The notes under the pieces are model-generated. The model was given only the letters and a program-made list of their open reading frames with translations, searched no databases and was not told where the DNA came from. A DNA stretch of 64,000 nucleotides, from NCBI RefSeq assembly GCF_005508865.1, contig NZ_SCOM01000002.1, positions 868,001 through 932,000 of the forward strand, written 5' to 3'. The position numbers and the translations under genes are program-made. Shown piece after piece: positions 8,066 to 19,800 of the stretch (position 1 is the first letter of the stretch; each line of letters begins with the position of its first letter). This DNA is from Pseudomonas sp. F(2018). GTDB taxonomy: Bacteria; Pseudomonadota; Gammaproteobacteria; Pseudomonadales; Pseudomonadaceae.

Positions 8066-9736
8066 ATGAAACTGCTCAAGCTGCTGTTCCGCGATAACCG
8101 CCTGCCGCTCTCCGGCATCGTCCTGCTCAGCCTGTGCAGCGCGGTGCTCAGCGTCGGCGTGATCGCCTTCATCAACCTCAAGCTGATCCGCCTGGAAGGC
8201 GAGCTGGCCACCACGCTGCTCAGCTTCCTCGGCCTGCTGGCACTGCTGATGATCAGCTCGGGAGCAGGGCAGGTGGCGCTGCACACCCTCGGCCATCGTT
8301 TCGTCTATCGCCTGCGCCGCAGCCTGGTGCGCCGGGTGCTGGACACCGACATCGAGCGCCTGGAGCAGATCGGCGGCGCGCGCATCCTCGCCAGCCTGTC
8401 CAGCGACATCCGCAACATCACCATCGCCTTCGTCTATATGCCGGAGCTGACCTACGGCCTGATCCTCAGCATCGCCGCCTTCAGCTACCTGGCCTGGCTG
8501 TCGCCGGCGCTGTTCGGCATCACCGCCGGCTGGCTGGGGCTGACCCTGCTGGTGGGCTGGTTCTTCGTCGGCAAGGTCAACCACCACATCCGCCTGCTGC
8601 GCGAAGCGGAAGACCACCTTTACCAGGACTACCAGGCGATCATCGACGGTCGCAAGGAGCTGGCGCTCAACCGCGACCGCGCACGCATGCTCTACGACGA
8701 GGAATTCGACCGCGACGCCCGCGCCTATCGCGACAACGTCACCCGCGCCGACATCTTCAACGGCCTGGCCGGTAACTGGGCCAACGCCATGGTGCTGGGC
8801 AGCATCGGCCTGGTGTTCTTCTGCGCCAGCGGCCTGGGCTGGGCCTCAGGCGAAGTCGCCGCGACCTTTGCCCTGACCGTGCTGTTCCTGCGTGCGCCGA
8901 TGGTCGCCACTGTCGCCGCGCTGCCCAGCCTGCTGGCCGCGCGCATCTCGCTGGACAAGCTGGAGGCGCTGGACCTGGCGCCGGAAACCAGCGATATCGC
9001 CGCGGTGTCTGGCCTCGGCGAGTGGCAGAGCCTGCAGCTGGCCGGTGTCGAGTATCGTTATCCGGGCGAGGGCGAGGAGGCTGGTTTCGATGTCGGCCCC
9101 ATCGACCTGGAACTGCGCCGTGGTGAACTGGTGTTTCTGGTCGGCGGCAACGGCAGCGGCAAATCGACTCTGGCGCGCCTGCTCACCGGCCTGCATCGCC
9201 CGGCTGGCGGCGAAATCCGCTTGGATGGTCGCGTCGTGCAACCGCACCAGTGGCAGTCCTATCGCCAGCTGTTCGCCAGCGTATACACCGACTTCCACCT
9301 GTTCTCCCGCCTGCTCGGTCCGGCGGCAGCGGAGGTGGACGAATCGCTGGTCGGCCAGTGGCTGGATCGCCTGCGCCTGCGCCACAAGGTCAAGTTTGCC
9401 GCCGGCCGCCTGGCCGACACGCGCTTCTCCCAGGGCCAGCGCAAGCGTCTGGCGCTGATGCTGGCGATGCTCGAGGACCGCGACATCCTGATCCTCGACG
9501 AGTGGGCCGCCGACCAGGACCCGCTGTTCCGCCGCCTGTTCTACCGCGAGCTGCTGCCGCAGCTGAAGGCGGCCGGCAAGACCGTGCTCGCCATCACCCA
9601 CGACGACCACTACTTCGACCAGGCCGACCGCCTGCTGAAGATGGATGGCGGTCGTCTGTCCGAGCTCACCGGCGAAGCCCGAGACCGCGCCACCCAGGAC
9701 GCGGTTCGGGAAATCGGCGGCTCCATCCCGGCCTGA
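8066..9736 (+). CDS. Siderophore-peptide ABC exporter (PvdE/SyrD family)
   Basis: This is a half-size ABC exporter of 556 aa with a fused membrane and ATPase domain, the layout of cyclic-peptide exporters such as PvdE and OrbE. About six hydrophobic helices fill residues 15-300. The ATPase carries Walker A GGNGSGKST (about 360-368), signature FSQGQRKR, Walker B DILILDEWAADQDP and the switch His in AITHDDHYF. It probably moves the completed peptide, or a precursor, across the inner membrane. It lies between the sigma gene and mbtH, as in ornibactin-type loci. A GCCCCTG-GTAG-CAGGGGC hairpin (9751-9768) follows the stop. Confidence 0.9.
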   Translation: MKLLKLLFRDNRLPLSGIVLLSLCSAVLSVGVIAFINLKLIRLEGELATTLLSFLGLLALLMISSGAGQVALHTLGHRFVYRLRRSLVRRVLDTDIERLEQIGGARILASLSSDIRNITIAFVYMPELTYGLILSIAAFSYLAWLSPALFGITAGWLGLTLLVGWFFVGKVNHHIRLLREAEDHLYQDYQAIIDGRKELALNRDRARMLYDEEFDRDARAYRDNVTRADIFNGLAGNWANAMVLGSIGLVFFCASGLGWASGEVAATFALTVLFLRAPMVATVAALPSLLAARISLDKLEALDLAPETSDIAAVSGLGEWQSLQLAGVEYRYPGEGEEAGFDVGPIDLELRRGELVFLVGGNGSGKSTLARLLTGLHRPAGGEIRLDGRVVQPHQWQSYRQLFASVYTDFHLFSRLLGPAAAEVDESLVGQWLDRLRLRHKVKFAAGRLADTRFSQGQRKRLALMLAMLEDRDILILDEWAADQDPLFRRLFYRELLPQLKAAGKTVLAITHDDHYFDQADRLLKMDGGRLSELTGEARDRATQDAVREIGGSIPA

Positions 9737-9803
9737 TTGCAGTCTTCTTCGCCCCTGGTAGCAGGGGCAGGGCACTGTCATGTCCGTGCAAACGAATTAA
9801 ATG

Positions 9804-9827
9804 AAAATTATTCGCAGCTTCGAGCGT
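9804..9827 (+). promoter_or_regulatory. Iron-starvation (IS) type promoter upstream of mbtH
   Basis: AAAAT-N16-CGTC resembles the PvdS-type promoter TAAAT-N16-CGT, with one mismatch in the -35 element and the exact 16-base spacing. It ends 36 bases before the mbtH ATG, so it could drive mbtH, the thioesterase and both NRPS genes. Confidence 0.6.
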
Positions 9828-9863
9828 CTTTAAAAACGTGCCACCTTTTACGAGGGATACCCC

Positions 9864-10067
9864 ATGAGTCTGGATAATCCGCAAACCACCTTCCTGGTCG
9901 TGGTCAACGACGAGCAGCAGTACGCCATCTGGCCGGCCTACAAGGCCGTTCCCGCCGGCTGGCGCGAAGACGGCGTGCGCGGCGACAAGCCGACCTGCCT
10001 GGCCCATATCGCCAGCGTCTGGACCGACATGCGCCCGCGCAGCCTGCGCGAGGCCATGGACGCCTGA
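9864..10067 (+). CDS. MbtH-like NRPS chaperone
   Basis: This small protein of 67 aa stabilises and activates adenylation domains. The family signature is visible: FLVVVNDEQQYAIWP, then PAGWRED and a C-terminal SVWTDMRPRSLRE, including the three conserved Trp residues. AGGG sits upstream (TTTTACGAGGGATACCCC before the ATG). Its stop overlaps the start of the thioesterase gene by one base (TGATG), so the two are translationally coupled. It most likely serves the four adenylation domains encoded just downstream. Confidence 0.95.
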   Translation: MSLDNPQTTFLVVVNDEQQYAIWPAYKAVPAGWREDGVRGDKPTCLAHIASVWTDMRPRSLREAMDA

Positions 10068-10792
10068 TGCAGCTGTTCTGCCTGGCTCATGCCGGCGCCA
10101 GCGCCATGCCTTATGCACGCTGGCGCAAGCGCCTGCCGCGCTGGCTGGAAGTCTGCCCGCTGGAGTTGCCAGGTCGCGGCGCCCGCGAGGGCGAGCCGCT
10201 GTGCCAGGATCTGCCAGCGCTGCTGGCCGACCTCAAGCGGGCTTGGCTGCGCGAGTGTAGCGGTCCGTACCTGCTGTGGGGCCATAGCCTGGGCGCCATG
10301 CTCGCCTTCGAGCTGGCCCAGACGCTCATCGCCGATGGCCAGGCAGCACCGCTGGCGCTGTTCGCCTCGGCCTCCGGCGCTCCGTCCCGGCGCCTGCAGG
10401 CGCCACGCATGACCACGCGCAGCGACGGCGAACTGTTCTCCGGCCTCGACGGCTTCGCTCGCCTGCCACGCGAGCTGCTGGCCGACCCGCTGTTCCGCCG
10501 CGAACTGTTGCCGGTGCTGCGCAGCGACTTCGCCCTGGCCGAAAGCTACCGCTACCAGCGCCGCGCGCCCTTGCCCTGCGCCGTGCATGTACTCGGCGCG
10601 CGCCGCGACTGCCTGAGCGAGGACGACCTGCGCGCCTGGCGCCGCGAGACCCGCGGCCCCTTCACTCTGGAATGGCTGGATGGCGATCACGCCTACCTGC
10701 GCCCCCAGGAAGACGAACTGCTGTCCCTGATCGAATTCCATGCCACGCGCCTGCTGCGGCGCGAGGCGGCCGGTATGCCCCTGGGCGCCTAG
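10067..10792 (+). CDS. Type II thioesterase of the siderophore NRPS
   Basis: This is an alpha/beta hydrolase of 241 aa that clears mis-primed or stalled carrier domains. The nucleophile motif is GHSLG with Ser at residue 74, and the catalytic His is in DGDHAY at residue 208. The N-terminal LFCLAHAGASAMPYARW and LPGRGARE match type II thioesterases of the GrsT/PvdG kind. It is translationally coupled to mbtH and ends 24 bases before the first NRPS start. Confidence 0.92.
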   Translation: MQLFCLAHAGASAMPYARWRKRLPRWLEVCPLELPGRGAREGEPLCQDLPALLADLKRAWLRECSGPYLLWGHSLGAMLAFELAQTLIADGQAAPLALFASASGAPSRRLQAPRMTTRSDGELFSGLDGFARLPRELLADPLFRRELLPVLRSDFALAESYRYQRRAPLPCAVHVLGARRDCLSEDDLRAWRRETRGPFTLEWLDGDHAYLRPQEDELLSLIEFHATRLLRREAAGMPLGA

Positions 10793-10816
10793 GCCACTCT
10801 TTTGCGAGGTGCTGTG

Positions 10817-13800
10817 ATGAACGCGCAAGTCCCGTCGAACATTGCCCTGGAATGGGCGCCGCTGTCCTTCGCCCAGCAGCGGCTGTGGTTCTTCAGTCGC
10901 CTGGAAAGCGGCAGCACCGCTTATAACATCGGCGGCGTGCTGCGTTTCGACGGTCAGCTGGACATGGACAGCCTGCGCCACGGCCTGGATCAGGTGTATT
11001 CGCGCCACGCGGCGCTGCGCACGGTGTTCCGCGAGCATGACGGCCTGGCCCAGCAGGCGGTGTTGCCGACCGGCTGCATACCGCTGGAAATCATCGAACT
11101 GGAGGGCGGCGCCGAGCAGGTCGAATCCCTGGCTCGCGATTTCATCGAGGCCGACTACGACCTGACCCGCGGCCCGCTGGTGCGCTGCGCCCTGTATCGC
11201 CTGGGCGAGAACAGCCACGCCCTGGCCGTGGGCATGCACCACATCATCTCCGACGCCTGGTCGGTGCGCGTGTTGGTGGAAGAGATCGCCGAGTTCTATC
11301 GCGCCCGCCAGCAGAACCGCCAGCCATTCATGCCCCCGCAGCCTCTGCAATACAGCGAGTATGCCGTCGGCCAGCGCGAGTGGCTGGACAGCGAGGCTGG
11401 CGCCCAGCAGATGACCTTCTGGCGCGAGCGTCTGGGCGGTGAGCAGCCGCCGCTGAGTCTGACTCCGGATTATCCGCACAACGCCCAGGCCGCACGTCGC
11501 GCCGCTTACCGCTCCCTGCAGGTGGAGCCGGCGCTGGTGGCGCGCCTTAGCGACCTGGCCAAGGCCAATGGCGCGACCCTGTTCACCGTGCTGCTGGCGG
11601 CTCTGCAGCTGCAGCTGGCGCGTCTGTCCGGCCAGCGCGAAGTGCGCATCGGCGTACCGGTGGCCGGCCGCGCCAAGGGCTTCGAGCGCCTGGTCGGATT
11701 CTTCGTCAACACCGTGGTGCTCAAGGCCGAGCCGCGCCCCGAGCTGTCGGTCACCGAGTGGCTGGAGCAGGCCCGCACTGGCCTCAAACAGGCCCAGGCC
11801 AACCAGGAAATGCCCTTCGAGCGTCTGGTGGAAGAGCTGGCCCCGAGCCGCAGCCTGGGCCAGCAGCCGCTGTTCCAGGTGGCTTTCAACTACCGCCGCC
11901 AGCATCCGCTGGCGGCCAACTGGCTGCCGGGTATCGAGACCCAGCTGGCAGAGCTACCGTCCAGCCAGATTCCCTTCGACCTGGCCCTGGACGCCGTGCG
12001 CGACCGTGGCAACGAGCTGCTGATCAACTTCGCCTATGCCGCCGATCTGTTCGCCGAGAGCAGCATCGAGCGCCTGATCGCCGGTTTCCTCGAGGTGCTC
12101 GATGGCTTCGCCAGTCAGCCCCAGGCGGCGCTGGCCGAGGTGGCGTTGGTGACGGCTCCTGAGCTGGCCCGACTGAATGAGTGGAATACCCCGCGGCAGA
12201 GTTTCGATGCTTCGCGTTCGTTGCCCGAGCTGATCGCCGAGCAGGCGCGTCTGCGTCCTGAGGCCATCGCCTTGGTGCATGCTGTAGAGCGTATTTCGTT
12301 CTCCGAAATGGAGGCACGCGCCAATCGCCTGGCCCATCTGCTGATTGCTAAAGGAGTGCGCCCGGAATACCGCGTTGGCGTGTCGCTGGAACGTGGCAAC
12401 GCGATGATCGTGGCCATGCTGGCGGTGCTGAAGTCAGGTGGGACTTTCGTGCCGCTCGATCCGGACTATCCGCGCGAACGCCTGAGCTACATGGTCGAGG
12501 ATTCGGGCCTGCAGTGGCTGATCACCTCGTCCGATCTGGCCGAGCGCCTGCCGCTGGGCGAAGGCGTCGACCCGCTGTATCTGGATCAGCTCGAGCTGAG
12601 CGTTTTCGGGGCTTCGGCTCCTGCTGTGCGGTTGCATCCGCTGAATCTGGCTTACCTGATCTATACCTCCGGCTCCACTGGCCAGCCGAAAGGCGTGGCG
12701 GTCAACCACCTCGGTTTGACCATGCATGTGCAGACCATCGGTCAGCGCTACAGCATGACGCCCGACGACGTGGAACTGCACTTCGCTTCGATCAGCTTCG
12801 ACGGCGCCCTGGAACGCTGGACCGTGCCGCTGGCCTTCGGCAGTCGCCTGGTGATCCGCGATCAGGAGCTGTGGAGCGCCGAGAAGACCTGCCAGGTGAT
12901 CGCCGACGAAGGCGTGACCATCTCCTGCCTGCCTCCCAGCTATGCCCAGCAGTTGCTGGACTGGGTGGAGTCGCAGGGTCTGAAACTGCCGGTCCGTTCC
13001 TGGACTCTGGGTGGCGAAGCCTTTACCCGCGAGACCTATGAGCGCCTGCAGAAAGTCCTGCAGCCGCAGCGCATTATCAACGGCTACGGCCCGACCGAGA
13101 CGGTGGTGACCCCGCTGATCTGGGAAGCCTATCCGGGCGATTCCTTCGAGGCCGCCTACGCCCCGATCGGCAATCCGGTCGGCCCGCGCAGCTTGTATGT
13201 GCTGGATGCCGAACTGAACCTGCTGCCCATTGGCGTGGCCGGCGAACTGTATATCGGCGGTGAAGTGGGCCTGGCCCGTGGCTACTTCCAACGCCCGGAA
13301 CTGACCGCCGAGCGCTTCCTGCCTGATCCGTTCGGCACCGCCGGCGAACGCATGTACCGCACCGGCGACCTGGTGCGCTGGCGTGAAGACGGCACCCTGG
13401 ATTACCTGGGCCGCGTCGACCATCAGGTGAAGATCCGCGGTTTCCGTATCGAACTGGGCGAGATCGAGAGCCAGTTGCTGGCTCTGGAAGGCGTGCAGGA
13501 ATCGGCGGTAATCGCTCGCGAGACACCGAGCGGCAAGCAGCTGGTCGGTTATGTCGTCGCCCGCGACAACACCAGCGCCAATGCACTGCGCGCCGAGCTG
13601 GCCAAGGTGCTGCCGGACTATATGGTGCCCGCGCAGATCATCGCCCTGGACAAGCTGCCGCTGACCCCGGCCGGCAAGCTGGACCGCGTCGCGCTGCCGG
13701 AACCGACCTGGCAAAGCCAGAGCTACGAAGCGCCGCAGACCGACAACGAGCGCATCCTCGCCGCCATCTGGGCCGAAGTGCTCGGTGTGGAACGGGTAGG

Positions 13801-16800
13801 GCGCCAGGATCACTTCTTCGAGCTGGGCGGCGACTCCATCGTCGCGCTGCAGGTAGTCAGTCGTGCCCGTCAGCAAGGCTTGGGTCTGACGCCCAAGGAT
13901 CTGTTCCAGCAACAGACCCTGACTCAGCTGGCCGGCGTTGCCCGCAGCGTCGCGGCACCGCTGGCCGATCAGGGCCCGGTGACCGGCTCAGCACCGCTGC
14001 TGCCGATCCAGGCGCGCCTGCTGCAGTGCGAGGGCCTGGCCCCGTGCAACCAGTACCTGCTGCTAGAGCTGGCCGAGCCGCTGCCGGCCGCCCAGCTGGA
14101 GCAGGCGCTACAAGCGCTGAGCAAACATCATGATGCCCTGCGCCTGCGTTACAGCCAGGTCGATGGTCAGTGGCAGCAGCTACATGCCGCGGTGGAAGAG
14201 AGCGGCTTGCTGCAACAGATCGAACTGGCCGCCGGCGAAGACCCGCAGCCGCACTACGACGCCCTGCAGCGTAGCCTCGATCCGGCCAACGGCCCGCAGT
14301 TGCGCGGTCTCTATCTGAAACAGGCCGGTCAGTCCGATCGCCTGCTGCTGAGCATCCATCACCTGGTGGTCGATGGCGTGTCCTGGCGCGTGCTGCTGGA
14401 AGATCTGCAACGCGCCTGCCTGCAACTGGCCAGCGGCCTGGCGGTACAACTGCCGAGCAAGACCAGCGCCTTCAAAACCTGGGGCGAGCGCCTGGCCGGC
14501 TGGAACGTGGGCGCGCAACTGCCGTACTGGCAGGCCCAGCAGGCCGCCGGCGGCGAACTGCCGCTGCTGAGTAGCGAGGCCGGTAGCGAGGGCACTCGCC
14601 AGCGCCTGGAGCTGAGCCTGGACGCCGGCTTTACCCGCGACCTGCTGCAGGCCGGCCAGCAGGCCTATCGCCTGCGCGCCGACGAACTGCTGCTGACCGC
14701 CCTCAGCCGCGTGCTGTGCAGCTGGAGCGAGCAACCAACGCTGACCGTGCACCTGGAGAGCCATGGCCGCGCGCCGCTGTTCGACGATATCGACCTGTCG
14801 CGCAGCGTCGGCTGGTTCACCAGCCTCTATCCCGTGCGCCTGCAACCCGAAGCCGAGCTGGCTGCCAGCCTCAAGGCGATCAAGGAGCAACTGCGCGCAG
14901 TGCCCGATCTGGGCCTCGGCTACGGCCTGCTGTGCCAGCGTGAGCAACTGAGCGAGCGTGCGCCGCAGCTGCTGTTCAACTACCTCGGCCAGTTCGACGA
15001 GGGTGGCAATGGCCTGCGCCTGCGCGAAGGCGGCCTGTGGCGCGAAGCCGATGCGCCGCTGGACGCGCCGCTGGTGATCAACGCCGAGCAGCGTGGCGGC
15101 GCCCTGCATCTGCACCTGGACTTCAACCCGCAGCAACTGGCGCGGCCGACCCTGGAAGGTCTGCTGGCCCGCCTACAGGACGAACTGCGCGCCATCGCCC
15201 AGCACTGCCAGAAGACCCCGGCCAGCCTGACCCCCAGCGACGTACCGCTGGCCGGCCTGAGCCAGGCCGAGCTGGATGCACTGCCCGGCGTGGAAGATAT
15301 CCACCCGCTGTCGCCGCTGCAGCAGGGCCTGCTGTTCCACAGCCAGCTGGAAGGCGCCGGCAGCTACGTCAGCCAGTTGCTGCTGCCGTTCACCGGTCTC
15401 GATCCGGCTCGTCTGCAGAGCGCCTGGCGTCAGGTGCTGGCGCGTCATGGCATGCTACGTAGCCGCTTCCTGCTCAGCGAACGCCCGCTGCAACTGGTGC
15501 AGGCCGAAGTCGAGCTGGACTGGCAGGATCTCGACTGGCGCGGCGTCGCCGATTTCGATGCGCAGCTACAGGCCTTCTGCAGCGCCGAGCGCGAGCGGGG
15601 CTTTGCCCTCGACCAGGCACCGCTGCTACGCCTGGCATTGATCCAGCGCGGCGCCGGCGACTTCGTGCTGGTCTGGACCCTGCACCACCTGCTGCTGGAC
15701 GGCTGGAGCAACGGCCTGCTGTTCGCCGATGTGCTGGCCCTCTACCACGGCGACCGCCTGCCCGCTCCGGGCGGCCAGTTCCGCGACTACATCGGCTGGC
15801 TCGACGGCCAGAATGCGGCGACCGAGCAAGCCTTCTGGCGTGAACAACTGGCCCCGCTGGACGGCGCCACCCGCATCGCCGGCAGCCTGCCGTGCCGCGC
15901 ACCGGAGCAGGGCCATGCCCGTCATCCGCTGCCGCTGGACAGCGCTACCGAACAACAGATTCGCGGCTTCGCCCAGCGCCACGGCCTGACCCTCAACACC
16001 CTGGTGCAGGCCGCCTGGGCCTTGCTGCTGGCGCGCCTGACCGGCAAGCGCAGCCTGTGCTTCGGCGCCACCGTGGCTGGTCGCCCGACCGAGCTTGCCG
16101 GCAGCGAGCAGATGCTCGGCCTGTTTATCAACAGTCTTCCTGTCGCCGTGCAACTGCCGGCCGAGCAGCCGCTGGGCGATTGGCTGGCTGCGCTGCAGGT
16201 GCAGAACCTGCAGCTGCGCGAACACGAACACAGCCCGCTGCACGATATCCAGCGCTGGCTCGGCAGTGCCGGCGAGGCGCTGTTCGACAGCCTGCTGGTG
16301 TTCGAGAACTACCCGCTGGGCGATGCGCTCAAGCAGGCCGAGCGCGGCGAGCTGCGTCTGGGTATGCCGCAGAGCCATGAGTTCACCCATTACCCGATGA
16401 CCCTGGCCGTGCTGCCGGGCAGCCGCCTTGAGCTGCTGCTGGCCTACGACCGCGCGCATTTCGATGCCCACGGCATCGCCCAGGTCGAGGCGCTGCTGCG
16501 CCAGGCCCTGCAACTGGTGTGCGGCGACCCGGCCCAGCCGTTGGGTAGCCTGGCGCTGGTTGGTGAGGCCGAGCAGCTCCTGCTGGACGAGTGGAACAAG
16601 CCTCGCCAAGACTTCGACGCTGGGCGTCTGTTGCCGGAGCTGATCGCCGAGCAGGCGCGTCTGCGCCCAGATTCTATCGCCCTGGTACATGGCGGCGAGC
16701 GGATTGCCTTCGCCGAGCTGGAAGCCCGATCCAATCGCCTGGCCAATCTGCTGGTGGCCCACGGTGTGCAGCCGGAGTCGCACGTTGGCGTCTCGCTGGA

Positions 16801-19800
16801 GCGCGGCAACGCCATGATCGTGGCCATGCTGGCGGTGCTGAAGTCCGGCGGCGCCTTTGTTCCGCTCGATCCGGATTATCCGCGCGAACGCCTCAGCTAT
16901 ATGGTCGATGACTCGGGGCTGAAGTGGCTGATCACGTCGTCCGATCTGGCCGAGCGTTTGCCGCTGGGCGAGGGTGTCGAACCGCTGTATCTGGATCAGC
17001 TGGATCTGTCTGCCTTCGACGCTGAGGCGCCGGCAGTGCAGCTGCATCCGCTGAATCTGGCCTATCTGATCTACACCTCCGGCTCCACCGGCCAGCCCAA
17101 GGGCGTGGCGGTCAACCACCTCGGTCTGACCATGCATGTGCAGACCATCGGTCAGCGCTACGGCATGACCCCGGACGATGTGGAATTGCACTTCGCCTCC
17201 ATCAGCTTCGACGGCGCTTTGGAGCGCTGGACGGTGCCGCTGGCCTTCGGTAGCCGCCTGGTGATTCGTGATCAGGAACTGTGGAGCGCCGAGAAGACCT
17301 GCCAGGTGATCGCCGATGAAGGCGTGACCATTTCCTGCCTGCCGCCCAGCTATGCCCAGCAACTGCTGGACTGGGTCGAGTCGCAAGGGCTGAAACTGCC
17401 GGTGCGTTCCTGGACCCTGGGCGGCGAAGCCTTTACCCGCGAGACCTATGAGCGCCTGCAGAAAGTCCTGCAGCCGCAACGCATCATCAACGGTTACGGC
17501 CCGACCGAGACCGTGGTGACCCCGCTGATCTGGGAAGCCTATCCGGGTGATTCGTTTGAAGCAGCCTATGCCCCCATCGGCAATCCGGTAGGGCCGCGCG
17601 GTCTGTATGTGCTGGATGCCGAGCTCAACCTGCTACCCATCGGCGTGGCCGGTGAGCTGTATATCGGTGGCGAAGTCGGCTTGGCCCGTGGCTACTTCCA
17701 GCGTCCGGAGCTGACGGCCGAGCGCTTCCTGCCCGATCCGTTCGGTACGGCCGGCGAGCGCATGTACCGCACCGGCGACCTGGTGCGCTGGCGTGAAGAC
17801 GGCACCCTGGATTACCTGGGGCGCGTCGACCATCAGGTGAAGATCCGTGGTTTCCGAATCGAACTGGGCGAGATCGAGAGCCAGTTGCTGGCACTCGACG
17901 GTGTGCAGGAAGCGGCGGTGATCGCCCGTGAGACCCCGAGCGGCAAACAGCTGGTCGGTTATGTCGTCGCCCGCGACAACACCGATGCCAATGCCCTGCG
18001 CAGCGAGCTGGCCAAAGTGCTGCCGGACTATATGGTGCCCGCGCAGATCATCGCCCTGGACAAACTGCCGCTGACTCCGGCTGGCAAGCTGGACCGTGCC
18101 GCACTGCCGGAGCCCACCTGGCAAAGCCAGAGCTACGAAACCCCGCAGACCGACAACGAGCGCATCCTCGCCGCCATCTGGGCCGAGGTACTGGATGTAG
18201 AACGAGTAGGGCGCCAGGATCATTTCTTCGAACTGGGTGGCGACTCCATCGTCGCGCTCAAGGTGGTCAGCCGCATCCGCCAGCAAGGCCTGCAGCTGCC
18301 GCTCAAGGCGCTGTTCGAGCAGAGCCGCCTGGCCGATTGCGCCGCCGCCCTGCAGCGCGAATCCGCCGATGCGCCGGTGCTGCGTGCGCTGCCACGCGGC
18401 GGTGATCTGCCGCTGTCGCACGCCCAGCAGCGCCTGTGGTTCCTCAACCGGCTGGATCCGAGCAACGGTGCTTACCATATGCCGGCCGGCCTCGATCTGC
18501 AGGGCCGCCTGGATCGCCAGGCGCTGCAGGCCGCCTTCGACCAGTTGGAGGCGCGCCACGAGGCGCTGCGTACCCGTTTCGTCGAAGTGAACGGCGAAGC
18601 GCGCCAGCGCATCCTGCCGGCCCAGGGCCAGCGTATCGACTGGGTCGACCTGCGCGAGCTGGCCGCCAACGAGCGTGAGGCCGAGGCCCGCGATTACGCA
18701 CAGAAGCTGCTCAAGCGCCCGTTCAACCTGGCCAGCGAACCGCTGCTGCGGGTTGCCGTGCTGCGCCTGGGCGACCAGGAGTACCGCCTGCTGCTGATCC
18801 AGCACCACATCGTCTCCGATGGCTGGTCGATGCAGCGCTTTATCGGTGAGTTCTCCTCCGCCTATGCGGCGTTCGCCGAGGGCCGCACCGCGCAGTTCGC
18901 CGCCTTGCCGCTGCAGTACGCCGACTACGCCCAGTGGCAGCGCGACTGGCTGAAATCCAGCGAGGCCACGCGCCAACTGGACTACTGGAAGGCGCGCCTG
19001 GGCGAACACCAGTCGCTGCTGGAACTGCCGACCGACCATCCGCGCCCGGCCCATGGCAGCCGCCAGAGTCTGCGCTGGCGTTTCGAGCTGTCTTCGGCGC
19101 TGACCGCGCAATTGCGTGCTTTGGCCCAGCGCGAGGGCAGCACCCTGTTCAGCCTGCTGCTGGCGGCCTGGCAGACCTTGCTGCACCGCTACAGCGGCCA
19201 GGAAGATATCCGTGTCGGCGTGCCGGTGGCCGGGCGCAGCCTGGCGGAAATGGACGGCGTGCTCGGTTGCTTCATCAACACCCTGGTGCTGCGCGGTGAG
19301 CCGGCTGGGCTGAAACCCTTCCGCGAGCTGCTCGGCGAGCTGGCCCAGGCCAGCCGCGATGCCCTGGCCAACCAGGAGCTGCCGTTCGACCAACTGGTGG
19401 AAGCGCTGCAACCGACGCGCAGCCTGAGTCACCATCCGCTGTTCCAGGTGGCGTTCAACCACCAGCAGGTGGACTTCAGCGCACTCGGCAACCTGCCGGG
19501 CCTGCGCGTGCAGCCGCATGACCCGGGCGCCGCCGGTGCCCAGTTCGACCTGGCGATGGATACCGAGGAAGCCGCCGACGGCACTCTCAGCGGCTTCGTC
19601 AGCTATGCCGCCGAGCTGTTCGAGGCGCGCACCATTGCCCGCCTGGCCCGGCACTTCGTGCGTCTGCTGGAAGGTATCTGCGCCGATCCGAGCCAGCCCA
19701 TCGGCCTGCTGCCGTTGCTGGAAGAAGACGAGCAGGCCCAACTCGCCGCCTGGAACGACACAACCCAGGACTACGGCCCGCTGGTCAACATGAGCGAAGG

